Shown: positions 1-8,728, counted from the stretch's first letter. The stretch: DNA of 64,000 bases from an uncultured Alphaproteobacteria bacterium (GCA_944390915.1 CALXRS010000001.1:48536-112535), one strand, 5' to 3'. A program made the numbers and translations. The notes: generated by a model from the sequence alone, not told the origin.

Positions 1-419
1 TGCTGCATCAAAACGACCGCCAGCTGATAAACGGTGAAAGCCGCCGCCGTCAACCACAATGCTCGGGAAGATAAGCCGACGGAAAAACAAAACAGCGACA
101 TCAAAACCAGAAGATGAAAAACAAAGCTTTCTCCTTCCTTGTTTTGGAAACGCTTGTACGAAAGCGAGCACCAGCCGAGCGAAAACAAATAAATAATGAC
201 CTTAAGCAGGGTGGTATAATCATTGTTTTCCCACAACACGGCAATGTTTTGGTCATAAAAAACCGCCGTCAACGCAATCACCGGCAGCAAAATCCATTTG
301 CTTAACGTATAAAAGGTTTTGGCCGTATTCACCGACCGCAGAACGGCAACCAAAACAACCAGCACGATCCCCGTCAGCAAAACGGCTTCCGGCAGCAGGG
401 CAATATAATCAACCAGCAT
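1..419 (-). CDS. nuoN: NADH-quinone oxidoreductase subunit N-like protein (N-terminal part)
   Basis: This gene is cut by the window edge; only the first 139 codons are visible. It starts at an ATG (417-419) eight bases below the stop of the nuoM-like gene and has a good ribosome site (GGAGG) just before it. The visible product begins MLVDYIALLPEAVLLTGIVL and continues as hydrophobic membrane segments, as expected of the antiporter-like subunits of complex I. Its position after nuoL and nuoM is the standard order at the end of a nuo operon and is the main reason for the name. The conserved channel residues of NuoN lie outside the window, so I cannot judge whether it is intact. Confidence 0.7.
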   Translation of the reverse strand, partial: MLVDYIALLPEAVLLTGIVLVVLVAVLRSVNTAKTFYTLSKWILLPVIALTAVFYDQNIAVLWENNDYTTLLKVIIYLFSLGWCSLSYKRFQNKEGESFVFHLLVLMSLFCFSVGLSSRALWLTAAAFTVYQLAVVLMQ

Positions 420-427
420 TCTTCCTC

Positions 428-1861
428 CTATCCGATAAACCACAACGGATTAATAAACGACAGCAGCAACAGCGCCGCCGTCAACAGCTGCACAACAAAC
501 ATCTGGACGGAAATATCCGCACAGGCACACTCGCGCGACGATTGTCCGACGGTTTCCGCCGTCGGCAGCGGATATTTCAGATAAAACAGATGCTGCAGCA
601 GACTGACGGAAGCCAGCACCATCGCCGCCAAAATACAAACGGCCATTTTGATATTAAATTTCATCAGCCCCGAAAAAATGACCATATTGTTCAAAAACAT
701 CGACGACAGCGGCATGCCGATGGCCGCCAAAATCAGAAACGTAAACATCAGCGAGGTTCGCGGCACGGCGCACAAAATGCCGCACTCGCCCGCTTCCGCC
801 GGCTGGTTTTCCAGATGAGCCACCAAAACCTCCAGCGCCGCCATAACCACCAGATACGAAAACAGAGAAAAACCGATATTCATCAACAAAGCGTCGGTCG
901 GCAACAAAGCCCCGAGCAGATACATGATATAGTAAACGGTCATATACGAAAAGATTTTGTATTGAATGTCTTTTTTGGTGCAGCCGATAAGCGCGATGAC
1001 CAGCATGGTGACGATACTGATAACCTCCAGCACCAGCAGATACGGATCAAGCGCCGCCGGCGCGTTGACCGGAAAAAAGCGTATCAAACCGTAGACGCCG
1101 CTTAACGGCACGATATTGGCAATGATAAACACCAGCGGATTGGAAATATTGGCATTTACCGACGAAATCCAATAATGAAACGGCCATACGGGAATACGCG
1201 ACAGAAAAGCAATGAAAACCGATCCCCAGACCAGCAATTCGCCGCGTCCGGACAAAACGATCCGACCGACTTCGCGAATACTGACATTCTGATAGTTATA
1301 CAAAACAATCAGAGCCACAAACAAAAATACCGCTCCCAGCAGGTTGTACAGGAAAAAACGGTACAAAACCTGCTGTTTTTTTACGTCGCCGAAGATGCCC
1401 GTCAGCATAAACAGCGGCAGCAGCATGGCCTCGAAAAAGATATAAAAAGAGAAAAAATCAGAGGCCAGAAAATAGCCGCTTATCATGCTGAGAAACATCA
1501 GCGAAAAAACCACCAGCGCTTTCTGCCGATAGGTGTTGCCGCGCACGCCCACCATGCCGAGCAGCACCGCCAAATGCACGGCGGCTATCAACATCAGCGA
1601 AAAAATATCGATGCCGAAAACAAGTTCTATTTGCGGATTTTCCATCCAATTGAATTTTTCCACAACCTGCCAACCGTCTTTTGTCGCATCAATTTTCAGA
1701 GCTATCCGCCACAATATGAACAGATTAGCCAAAACGGTCAAAATCCCGGTGTTGAGGGCATTGTTGCCGAGACGACCGTCATCACGCGCAAGAGAGGCAA
1801 ATATCATCCCGAGCAACGGGAGCAAAATGACCGCCTTTACCAACGAATCCAGATTTTCCAT
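428..1861 (-). CDS. nuoM: NADH-quinone oxidoreductase subunit M-like protein
   Basis: This 477-residue polytopic membrane protein belongs to the antiporter-like subunits that move protons through complex I. The best match to NuoM is IFFEAMLLPLFMLTGIFG near residue 140, which keeps the TM5 glutamate. By hand alignment with E. coli NuoM, the TM7 lysine is arginine (RIPVWPFHYW), the TM8 lysine is leucine (VPLSGVYGLIRF) and the C-terminal glutamate is asparagine (MFLNNMVIF). It is therefore divergent and may not pump in the usual way. It lies 3 bp below the nuoL-like gene and 8 bp above the nuoN-like gene, so the three are probably co-transcribed. Confidence 0.8.
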   Translation of the reverse strand: MENLDSLVKAVILLPLLGMIFASLARDDGRLGNNALNTGILTVLANLFILWRIALKIDATKDGWQVVEKFNWMENPQIELVFGIDIFSLMLIAAVHLAVLLGMVGVRGNTYRQKALVVFSLMFLSMISGYFLASDFFSFYIFFEAMLLPLFMLTGIFGDVKKQQVLYRFFLYNLLGAVFLFVALIVLYNYQNVSIREVGRIVLSGRGELLVWGSVFIAFLSRIPVWPFHYWISSVNANISNPLVFIIANIVPLSGVYGLIRFFPVNAPAALDPYLLVLEVISIVTMLVIALIGCTKKDIQYKIFSYMTVYYIMYLLGALLPTDALLMNIGFSLFSYLVVMAALEVLVAHLENQPAEAGECGILCAVPRTSLMFTFLILAAIGMPLSSMFLNNMVIFSGLMKFNIKMAVCILAAMVLASVSLLQHLFYLKYPLPTAETVGQSSRECACADISVQMFVVQLLTAALLLLSFINPLWFIG

Positions 1862-1864
1862 TTT

Positions 1865-3517
1865 TCAGCCCCCGTAATACCAGACAACGCCTATCACCAA
1901 AAACCCCAGCAGCACAAACATACCGGCGGCAAAGAATGTTCCCGAATGCATGCGTCGAAACACAAAAACCATGGCTTCCAACGCATTTTGAACGGAATTG
2001 ATAATCGTCCGCTCCACAAAAATAAAATCCACCGTCAGCCACAACAATCGGCTGAGAACCTTAACCGGCGTAACCACCAACAACTCGCCGATCGTGCCGA
2101 TATAATCGGCTTCCTGCAAACCGCGGAAACCATACAAACGATCCCAACAGCGCAACGGACGAACGGCGAAAAGCAGCAAAAAAGCCAAAACAACCGGAAC
2201 AAGCTCGCGCGGCATAACCTTAAAATGCCAGAGAATCAGCCCCGCGGCGGCAGCCATCGGCAACCACAAAAGCGGCGACGGGTTTTTCAGCATGGCCTGC
2301 ACCCTTTCGTCCGCCCGGCTCTGCCCCAGCATAATCTGCGATAAAATGTGAGAAGAAACCAACAACAGCAGCACCAGAGAACCGAAAGCAAGCCAGATAT
2401 TGGTTTTGCCCAGAGCAATCAGCACCGCCGACGACGCCGCCAACATCAACAAAGACAAAACGAAAGTAAGTTTCAGATTTTTAATAAAGCCCCCCATTTC
2501 GGACACTTCCGTTTCGTTTGAGGCCGCCGTATAAATCAGCATCAAAACCTGCCCGAACAGAAAAGCCGCGGTCAGCAACGCCGCAAAATCAAGCGTGGAC
2601 AGGCGGCAACCGAAAGCCGCAAAGGCATATACCGTCCCCCAGAACATCATGGCCAGATAGACGGCCTTTTGCTTGATGTTGTCAATGGCTATTGCCCCGC
2701 AAACGCCCCACAACACCGAAACGACGGAAAAAATCTGCAACAGGGGGTAGGAATAGGCGGAAATATGCAGCAACGACTCGGTTTTAAGCAACACCAGATA
2801 GCCCGTCAGCGGCGTGGCGGCGTATAAAACAAAATTCAGCCGGTTGAAGCCAAGCCCGCGCAACGCGGTGTAGGTTCCGTGGAATAGAAACAAACCGCTT
2901 TTAACAAACACGCACAACAGCAGCAAAACGGCAACAAAATCTTTGTGACGGCCAAATCGTTCGTATCCCGCAAGCGCCGACAGTTCCACCCCGCCGCCCT
3001 GTCCGAGAACGACGGCAAAAATGCTCAGCAACCCGATATCGGCCAGAAAATTGGCGTAAATATATTTTTTTTTGGCCTCCACGTTGTCGATGGCGCTAAA
3101 CACCAGCACATCGGCAACCCCTACGGCCACCAGCAGCTGTATATAGTTTTCGGCAAAAACCAACAGCAGCGCCGACAGCAGGTTCAAAAGCACCAGACCG
3201 TTGACGGAGTTTTTGGCGTTGTCCGCACCGAAAGTGTTTTGCCAGAGCGCAAGCAGGGCAAGCGTAAGCAGGGCATAGACAAGCCCGACGTTGCCGGCGT
3301 TTATCCCTATTTCGAGCCCAACGGCAAGGTTGGGTATTTGCAACCACGGATAATCCAGAACAATGTCCGGCGCCGCCCCGAGAAGCGACAGCCGATAGAT
3401 AAAATACAGCACGGCGGCCGACGAAAAAAGCGACCACAACACCGGCAGCCGGTTTTTGGGAACCAGTTCGGAGATAAGCCCCGCGCCCAAAATCAACAAA
3501 AGCAGTTTGATAAGCAT
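1865..3517 (-). CDS. nuoL: NADH-quinone oxidoreductase subunit L-like protein, divergent
   Basis: This 550-residue membrane protein has about 14-16 hydrophobic segments and is shorter than typical NuoL (about 610-650 residues). The region GVADVLVFSAIDNVEAKKKY matches the TM5 region of NuoL, but the WEG glutamate of that motif is a valine here. The TM7 lysine is kept (VKSGLFLFHG), while the HAAT histidine is tyrosine (YAATPLTG). No nuoK or other complex I gene lies upstream; the gene starts a separate unit behind a terminator. It could serve a remote complex I or act as an independent cation antiporter. The family is secure and the exact role is not. Confidence 0.72.
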   Translation of the reverse strand: MLIKLLLLILGAGLISELVPKNRLPVLWSLFSSAAVLYFIYRLSLLGAAPDIVLDYPWLQIPNLAVGLEIGINAGNVGLVYALLTLALLALWQNTFGADNAKNSVNGLVLLNLLSALLLVFAENYIQLLVAVGVADVLVFSAIDNVEAKKKYIYANFLADIGLLSIFAVVLGQGGGVELSALAGYERFGRHKDFVAVLLLLCVFVKSGLFLFHGTYTALRGLGFNRLNFVLYAATPLTGYLVLLKTESLLHISAYSYPLLQIFSVVSVLWGVCGAIAIDNIKQKAVYLAMMFWGTVYAFAAFGCRLSTLDFAALLTAAFLFGQVLMLIYTAASNETEVSEMGGFIKNLKLTFVLSLLMLAASSAVLIALGKTNIWLAFGSLVLLLLVSSHILSQIMLGQSRADERVQAMLKNPSPLLWLPMAAAAGLILWHFKVMPRELVPVVLAFLLLFAVRPLRCWDRLYGFRGLQEADYIGTIGELLVVTPVKVLSRLLWLTVDFIFVERTIINSVQNALEAMVFVFRRMHSGTFFAAGMFVLLGFLVIGVVWYYGG

Positions 3518-3550
3518 GTTTTCGGCCTGTTGTTTCTTAATAACACAAAA

Positions 3551-3570
3551 TAAGGGCTTTGCAGCCCTTA
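3551..3570 (-). terminator. Rho-independent terminator
   Basis: An 8-bp stem (TAAGGGCT/AGCCCTTA) with a 4-base loop is followed on the minus strand by TTTTGTG. It lies between the small gene at 3598-3909 and nuoL and separates the two transcription units. Confidence 0.7.
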
Positions 3571-3597
3571 TGAATTTTCCGGAACCTGACGGGACAT

Positions 3598-3909
3598 CTA
3601 TGCCAAAGCCTGCAGGTTGCGCACCACGCGCACGGGAACTTTATATTCTCTTGCGACATCGTCGTTTTCAATTTCCACCATCAGCACTTCGTTCACCGAT
3701 TTCAGGGGCATGCGCGCCTCTTTGGCAATGGAGTTCAGCATAAAAGCGCTTTCCCGGCTGCGATAAAGCAAAGCCTGATCACCGCCGTCATACACCAGAC
3801 GGGGGTTTTCGGGACCGCCTTCGCGGTATTCGATGATAATAAGTATCTCCCCGGCGGCGTTCTGCAGCATATCATATCTTCCTGCCTGCTGTGAATCTTT
3901 TTCTGACAT
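3598..3909 (-). CDS. Small hypothetical protein (103 aa), possibly DNA-binding
   Basis: I do not recognise a family with certainty. The chosen start (MSEKDSQQ) has AAGGA upstream; an ATG 24 codons earlier is less likely because the extension looks like untranslated leader. The segment LIIIEYREGGPENPRLVYDGG followed by NSIAKEARMPLKSVNEVLMVEIEN suggests a small alpha/beta fold plus a short helical part. A terminator follows, so it is a single-gene unit upstream of nuoL. Its base composition matches the core genome rather than the island beyond the tRNA. Confidence 0.6.
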   Translation of the reverse strand: MSEKDSQQAGRYDMLQNAAGEILIIIEYREGGPENPRLVYDGGDQALLYRSRESAFMLNSIAKEARMPLKSVNEVLMVEIENDDVAREYKVPVRVVRNLQALA

Positions 3910-4002
3910 ATCCCACAATCCTTGAAAACTAGGGTTAATAATCACAATTTTGGAGGCATGATAACATACAATTTTTAACAAATAAACTGTTTTTTATGTT
4001 TT

Positions 4003-5760
4003 TTAACTTTTTTGAATTTTTTTATTGACTAACTTTTTTTTATCTATTATACCTTGCTTCGTTATGTGAGCGGGCCCGTAGCTCAGCTGGTAGAGCATTT
4101 GACTTTTAATCAAAGGGTCATGGGTTCGAATCCCGTCGGGCTCACCAATTTGGAGAGAGGTTGCATTTTTAGGTGTAGCCTCTTGATTTTTACCTATAAT
4201 TTGCGGTTCGTGTGATTTTAAAGACCCGATTTGGAGGTTTTCGTTATCATTTTCCTGCAAGGCTTGATTTATAAGCGTTTGATTCGGTTCGTATGCTTTG
4301 ACAGCCTGTTCCATCAAAATGTTACTGTTAACAAATTCATTAAACGGAAACTTCAGTTTATAACTCAATACACCTTCGGTTAAAGTCAGGCTTTCAAAAA
4401 CAAATTTCAGCAACAATCTTTTCAGTTCCAGATTTTGCGATCTGTCAAAGATATTTCCTGCCTGTGTCGCAATATCCAACAAGCCTAAAATTGTTTCATC
4501 AAAGCTATTATCAGCCTTCTCGTGGGCTGTAATCTTGTTTTTTAAGCGATTTATTTTAACTTGTATTTCATTACGCTTGGCATCAAAGGTTTCTCTATCA
4601 AGCTCACCGTCAAGTCTTAAATCAAACAAATTATTAAGCTTTTCTTTGAGCTTGTCTTGTTCTTCACGGAGTTTCTTAATCTCCTGAACATAATACTTTC
4701 TCTCAGATGATTTTGATGCTTTCAGCTCCTTTTGGAGTTCTATTACCACCTCGTCGGGGAGTTTTATCCTATTGAGAATAGAACTGATATGTTTTATAAG
4801 CTCTTCTTCCCGGACATAAATTCTTGTATTATCGCTTTTCCAGCATACAACGTAATGAAATCTTTCTTTTTTAAGCTCTGTCGGGCAGGTTCTGTTTGAT
4901 ATGCCGCAACGAACAATTCCTTTGAAAATCATGGGTTTTGGAGAATATTTAGCTAAATTTCCTGCTCGGATTTTCTTTTGTTCTTGGCACGAATCCCATA
5001 ATTCTTTGGTTATTATCGGTTTATAGACATGCGGCATAAATCCTCGGAATGTTCGCATTTCTCCGTAATAAAACGGATTATCCAGCATATAATGGATGCT
5101 GTTTGTTGACACAAAAGCTCCTTTACGGCTTTTCAAACCCATAATATTAGCATAATGTACCAGTTCTGCCACACTCGTATTGCCCAACGAATACATTTCA
5201 AAGAGTTGTTTGATGATGGTTGCATCAGGTTCTTTGGGTCTGACAAACTTCTTTCCTTTTTCATCAATATAATTTTCATATCCCAGAGGGGCTTGACCTG
5301 TGATTTCGCCATTTTTGTTCTTTTGTTCATTGGAACGGCGGACATTCTCGGAAAGCTGCAAGACATAGGCCTTTGCACCCATTACCGAGAAGTCCCACCT
5401 CATAATATCAACCGATGTGGATTTGCTGTTTAAGACCATGCCTTCCCGATAAAAATGCAGTTCAATCTTATCTTTCCGCATCAACTCATCAAGCAAAACA
5501 CTTTCCTTAAAGCTTCTCTGAACTCTATCAACCGTATCGGCAACAATAGCAATGGTTTCCCTCTGTTTTTTGCAGAAGTTTATCATTTCCATAAATTGCT
5601 TACGCTCGCCATGAGTTGAGCTTTCAACAATTTCAAAGGTTTTAATGACTTCCAAACCTTTTCTGTCAGCATAATCTTGCAGACGATTACTTTGAGCGAG
5701 CAGACTCAAGCCTTCTTCCTGCATCTTTGTTGATACTCTGGTTAATATTATCGCTTTCAT
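4003..5760 (-). CDS. Large serine recombinase (element integrase)
   Basis: This 585-residue site-specific recombinase has an N-terminal resolvase domain with the catalytic serine in LTRVSTKMQ (Ser10) and conserved arginines in DTVDRVQRS. A recombinase domain follows (about 180-280, GQAPLGYENY onward), then a degraded zinc ribbon (RCGISNRTCP) and a long coiled coil (about 350-415). It would integrate and excise the element. The reading frame has no stop at the attachment core and runs on through the complement of tRNA-Lys, so the last 40 or so residues (GIRTHDPLIKSQM and beyond) are tRNA-derived in the integrated state. The start overlaps the small gene at 5687-5896 by 74 bp. Confidence 0.9.
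   Translation of the reverse strand: MKAIILTRVSTKMQEEGLSLLAQSNRLQDYADRKGLEVIKTFEIVESSTHGERKQFMEMINFCKKQRETIAIVADTVDRVQRSFKESVLLDELMRKDKIELHFYREGMVLNSKSTSVDIMRWDFSVMGAKAYVLQLSENVRRSNEQKNKNGEITGQAPLGYENYIDEKGKKFVRPKEPDATIIKQLFEMYSLGNTSVAELVHYANIMGLKSRKGAFVSTNSIHYMLDNPFYYGEMRTFRGFMPHVYKPIITKELWDSCQEQKKIRAGNLAKYSPKPMIFKGIVRCGISNRTCPTELKKERFHYVVCWKSDNTRIYVREEELIKHISSILNRIKLPDEVVIELQKELKASKSSERKYYVQEIKKLREEQDKLKEKLNNLFDLRLDGELDRETFDAKRNEIQVKINRLKNKITAHEKADNSFDETILGLLDIATQAGNIFDRSQNLELKRLLLKFVFESLTLTEGVLSYKLKFPFNEFVNSNILMEQAVKAYEPNQTLINQALQENDNENLQIGSLKSHEPQIIGKNQEATPKNATSLQIGEPDGIRTHDPLIKSQMLYQLSYGPAHITKQGIIDKKKLVNKKIQKS
4072..4147 (+). tRNA. tRNA-Lys (anticodon TTT)
   Basis: The 76-nt sequence folds as a cloverleaf. 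The acceptor stem GGGCCCG pairs with CGGGCTC (one G-U), the anticodon loop CTTTTAA carries TTT at 4105-4107, the T-loop is TTCGAAT, and CCA is encoded. Its 3' end overlaps the left attachment repeat of the integrative element, so it stays intact after integration. Confidence 0.95.
4139..4298. repeat. Left attachment repeat (attL side), 160 bp
   Basis: Positions 4139-4170 are identical to 28970-29001 (32 bp, starting GGCTCACCAATTTGGAG). The match then continues with 13 mismatches and no gaps over the full 160 bp, about 92% by hand count. The core overlaps the last 9 bases of tRNA-Lys. The rest of the repeat codes for the C-terminal region of the serine recombinase. Confidence 0.9.
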
Positions 5761-5896
5761 TTTCCAATATTTCCTGTCGCATTTTTAATAAACATTTCGC
5801 AAAACCGATTAAATGCCGGGCACCTTGTTCCAATTGTTCATCAGATAAAGGCTGTAACGAAATCTTACGCAATGCTTCTTTCAATCCTGTTACCAT
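5687..5896 (-). CDS. Small protein (69 aa) overlapping the recombinase start
   Basis: This short reading frame starts at an ATG with AGGATG upstream and ends 74 bp inside the recombinase gene in another frame. The product (MVTGLKEALRKISLQPLSDE...) is predicted helical and charged. The tight overlap suggests translational coupling, so it may be a recombination directionality factor or an expression regulator; that role is a guess from position. The overlapping part uses codons constrained by the recombinase frame, so its C-terminal residues may carry little information. Confidence 0.5.
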   Translation of the reverse strand: MVTGLKEALRKISLQPLSDEQLEQGARHLIGFAKCLLKMRQEILENESDNINQSINKDAGRRLESARSK

Positions 5897-6007
5897 ATTA
5901 TTACATCCTATTCCGAAACCTCAAGCAAAAATCTGCTTAATTCATTGTTTTATCATCTTTATTTGTGCGAGAACGTGTTTTGCTCTCGCACAAATAATCA
6001 AAAACAA

Positions 6008-6514
6008 TTATAAGCCCTGCAAAATTTGAGATACTTGCTCATTGACTAAGGTTTCTGCTGCCAATAATGTTCGTTCACGGGCTTCTTTGGCTTTTTGCTC
6101 GCGTTCGGCTTTTTTCTTATTTTTCCGGCGCTCATTGGCTTCTTTTTTACGCACCGCGGCATTATCAATCTCTTTGGCCAGAAAGTCAGTAATATCCTCA
6201 TTAAACTCGCCGGCCTCAACACTGTTGTAGAAATCAAACAAGAAGCTTATTTTCTGCTGAGTATCCAGCAAATCGAGCGAATAGCGGACAATGCGTTTGC
6301 CGCCCAGACGAAGCGTAAAAATTGAGTTCTTTTCCGTATCAATAATCAGCTTGTTCATCCGATTTTGCAAATTCCAGCTGTATTCCTTGAAGTTTCTGAT
6401 ATTATCGGTCAATAGTTTCAAAATCCGTTCTTTGGCTGTTTCCAAGGTCAGCTTGCCTTCGTCTTTTGAGGTTTCAATCTTAAAAGCGTTATATTTTTCC
6501 AAAAAGTTTTTCAT
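6008..6514 (-). CDS. Hypothetical protein with charged C-terminal coil (168 aa)
   Basis: I recognise no family. The N-terminal 120 residues look globular and alpha/beta (TLRLGGKRIVRYSLDLLDTQ). Residues 120-155 are a lysine-, arginine- and glutamate-rich helix typical of nucleic-acid-associated or coiled-coil tails. It starts at an ATG with AAAGGAAAAT upstream. It stands apart from its neighbours by about 110 bp on each side, within the left arm of the element, where integrase accessory genes often sit. Confidence 0.6.
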   Translation of the reverse strand: MKNFLEKYNAFKIETSKDEGKLTLETAKERILKLLTDNIRNFKEYSWNLQNRMNKLIIDTEKNSIFTLRLGGKRIVRYSLDLLDTQQKISFLFDFYNSVEAGEFNEDITDFLAKEIDNAAVRKKEANERRKNKKKAEREQKAKEARERTLLAAETLVNEQVSQILQGL

Positions 6515-6633
6515 TTTATTTTCCTTTCAAAAGTAGGGTTTTTGTTAAAAAAGAGCATAATAATGTCTTAATGGCGCTTCGGTATCTCCTCCGAGCCATT
6601 GGGGGTAAATGTTTAATTTTGTTAGAAAATCAG

Positions 6634-7071
6634 TTAATTATGACAGTCTGTCACATAAACTACGTCATCGGCAGCAAAAGGACAGCGCGTTTCGGTTACA
6701 TAATAAAAATCTCCGGCCGCGGAAATAAAGGCATAAACACCGCGCGGGTCGGCAATGACATCTTTATAACGTCTGATGCCTTTGATGACAAAGCTGTCAA
6801 AATGAGTTGATACTTTTTCATAGATTTTGTGATCATCTCCAAAAGCAAACCCATGCTGACGTAAAATGCCGTCCTGCTCATCAGCGGTTCGGGCTTCATC
6901 GGTATCAATGCTCTCTTCTGCGGCAAATGCTGCAAAATCGGCATAACGCGCAAGTTTCCAACATCCGTATTGATGAACCGCTTCGTCTGCCACCGGCATA
7001 AATCCCTGCAATTTATTGAGCAATTCTTCCGGTGTAAAATCAGCGGTTTTGGCAACCAGTCGGTAATGCAT
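6634..7071 (-). CDS. Hypothetical protein (145 aa)
   Basis: I selected the start MHYRLVAK because AGGAG lies 8-12 bases upstream; an in-frame ATG seven codons earlier lacks a site. The soluble product is rich in acidic and aromatic residues (HYRLVAKTADFTPEELLNKL; VYAFISAAGDFYYVTETRCP) and has no motif that I can name. It follows the 35-residue ORF by 10 bp and is probably co-translated with it. Codon use is closer to the core genome than to the AT-rich restriction genes, which suggests cargo of mixed origin. Confidence 0.6.
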   Translation of the reverse strand: MHYRLVAKTADFTPEELLNKLQGFMPVADEAVHQYGCWKLARYADFAAFAAEESIDTDEARTADEQDGILRQHGFAFGDDHKIYEKVSTHFDSFVIKGIRRYKDVIADPRGVYAFISAAGDFYYVTETRCPFAADDVVYVTDCHN

Positions 7072-7081
7072 GACTTTTCTC

Positions 7082-7189
7082 CTAGCAGGCAAACCGGGCG
7101 GCGTTGAGAAGATTTTTTAAGTTTTCTACCTCTTTTTTGAAACGATATTTTTTCAGCAAAGAAGCGATAATGTAAGTTAATATGGTCAT
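7082..7189 (-). CDS. Leader-sized peptide (35 aa)
   Basis: An ATG at 7187-7189, preceded by GAAAGGAAAACAAA, opens a 35-codon frame that ends at TAG (7082-7084). The peptide begins MTILTYIIASLLKKYRFKKE: a short hydrophobic stretch followed by basic residues. The ribosome site of the next gene overlaps its stop, so coupling is likely. It could be a small membrane peptide or a leader; its function is unknown. Confidence 0.45.
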   Translation of the reverse strand: MTILTYIIASLLKKYRFKKEVENLKNLLNAARFAC

Positions 7190-7369
7190 TTTGTTTTCCT
7201 TTCGTTTTAATGGTTAAATTATGGCATTGCTGCCTGACATGGTTAGTATGAGAGAAAAACAAAACGCAAGTCAATAGATTGTTTTTCAATGTTTTTCTTC
7301 AAAAACGTTTTTAAATAGGTGTGTATAGGTGACGCTAGGTATAGCAAGGTATTTTTTTTGAAGCGAATA

Positions 7370-7402
7370 TAAAAAAATGCCATCATTTTACTTAAAATGG
7401 CA
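7370..7402 (-). terminator. Rho-independent terminator
   Basis: On the minus strand, TGCC-ATTTT pairs with AAAAT-GGCA (one 3-base bulge) around an AAGT loop, followed by ATTTTTTTATA. It lies 36 bp below the stop of the pentapeptide-like gene and probably ends its transcript. Confidence 0.65.
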
Positions 7403-7438
7403 GCATTTTATAAAAGAATCGGAAGTTATCGATTCGTT

Positions 7439-8605
7439 TTACTGTTCATTTTCTTTGTTACGCATTTCAATTTCCAGCTCTTTAACTCTTTTCATATCTT
7501 TATCCTTATAGGCTTGAAGCAAGGGGATATAATAACGGCTATTTTTACCCTCGCCGACATACGGAATACGTTGTTGCCCTAAGACTTTGTCATCTTTACG
7601 CATATCAAGAAGTGAATTATATTTGACTCCCAAAAACATCGTTGCTTGTTTAATATTTAACCAGCCGGATTCTACGGCTATGTCAAATTCCGCTTTGTCT
7701 ACTTTTCTTGTATCAATATTGCCATAATGAGTTTCATAATATTTGGCTTCTTTCTTGTATTTTCTCAAATTAAGAGCATCAATAAAGCTCTTAAAACCAT
7801 TTTTCATTGTTTTGCTGGTTAGAGGAGCAAAGCATAGATTATGAAATGTTATTTGCTCAGCAAACTTTGTTTCGCTAAAGTTAATATCCTTATAAAAAGT
7901 CAAGGTATCAAAAATACTTCTTGCAGGAATACAGGCTTTCGAAAAATCAACTTCTCCCCTGAAAATGCAATTTTTAACTCGGAGTGTATAAAGTGTGCTC
8001 CCCGGTTTATTCGCAACGTCACGAGCAAACTGGCGCATTTGCCAAACACTGTGGTCATTAAACAAACATTCATTAATACAAATAGAAGCATCTATGTTGA
8101 TATTTTCAAAATTGATTTCGCCGTTAAAGGTACATTTGCTAAATTCTATCGGTGCACCGCCGTATTCTTCTTTGTTCCTGATATCTATCGTAAAATTTTC
8201 CTCAAATACGCAATCATAAAAAGCGATGCCGAAATCAGGTGCATCCAACAAGGTTTTGCCCATGCGGCAGTTTACAAAAATCATTGTGCTAATGTATTCG
8301 GAGTAATTATAATTATCTAATTTGAAAAGAGCATTCGTCAGTGTAAAATCAAAGTTTCTAAAAAGAATACCGATACCGGAACCATGCGAAAAAAGTTTGA
8401 TATTCTCAAGATTCCTTTTTATTTCGGCTTTTTCATCAGTAAACTGATTAATTATATGCGGCACAATATCTTGATTAAAATCATAATCAAACGGAGTATA
8501 TTCTGTTGCAGAATCGCTTAAAACATTACTTTCAAATTCTCGGTTGCCAAAAATATTATTGTAACTGTCAAAATGCAATTTGTTTACTCCTTTGAGAGAT
8601 TTCAC
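7439..8605 (-). CDS. Pentapeptide-repeat-like protein with C-terminal helical domain
   Basis: This 388-residue protein has a central region (about 80-265) of irregular pentapeptide or beta-helix style repeats, with recurring cysteine- and phenylalanine-centred steps such as FVNCRMGKTL, FYDCVFEENF, FSKCTFNGEI and VKNCIFRGEV. A C-terminal part (about 270-388) looks like a helical DNA-binding or assembly domain (GWLNIKQATMFLGVKYNSL) with a charged tail. Proteins of this kind are often cytoplasmic scaffolds or effectors; the partner is unknown. The upstream region holds two strong inverted repeats, so expression is probably regulated. Confidence 0.65.
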   Translation of the reverse strand: MKSLKGVNKLHFDSYNNIFGNREFESNVLSDSATEYTPFDYDFNQDIVPHIINQFTDEKAEIKRNLENIKLFSHGSGIGILFRNFDFTLTNALFKLDNYNYSEYISTMIFVNCRMGKTLLDAPDFGIAFYDCVFEENFTIDIRNKEEYGGAPIEFSKCTFNGEINFENINIDASICINECLFNDHSVWQMRQFARDVANKPGSTLYTLRVKNCIFRGEVDFSKACIPARSIFDTLTFYKDINFSETKFAEQITFHNLCFAPLTSKTMKNGFKSFIDALNLRKYKKEAKYYETHYGNIDTRKVDKAEFDIAVESGWLNIKQATMFLGVKYNSLLDMRKDDKVLGQQRIPYVGEGKNSRYYIPLLQAYKDKDMKRVKELEIEMRNKENEQ

Positions 8606-8638
8606 TCTTTAAAAATGAGCATACAAACTAATTCTTTC

Positions 8639-8672
8639 AAAATGTTAAAGAAACCACATTCTTTAACATTTT
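8639..8672. repeat. 14-bp perfect inverted repeat
   Basis: AAAATGTTAAAGAA and its exact complement flank a 6-base loop (ACCACA), 34 bp upstream of the pentapeptide-like gene. It could be a symmetric operator. The T-run on the plus strand also makes it terminator-like, but no plus-strand gene leads into it. Confidence 0.75.
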
Positions 8673-8728
8673 TGCTCAATCCATTGAAAATACAGGTTTT
8701 TTGTTTGGGCTAAAAATATCTTAACTCT

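Noticed and set aside
1175..2344. A 389-codon plus-strand frame across the nuoM/nuoL junction
   Set aside because: It crosses two real genes and encodes a glutamine- and histidine-rich string without hydrophobic or domain structure.
4072..4147. The recombinase C-terminus GIRTHDPLIKSQM... considered as a conserved protein domain
   Set aside because: It is the translated complement of tRNA-Lys and arises only from the integration site.
6696..7289. A 197-codon minus-strand frame over the 145-residue gene and the 35-residue ORF
   Set aside because: It lacks a ribosome site, crosses two better frames with good start signals and gives a serine- and lysine-rich string without a domain.
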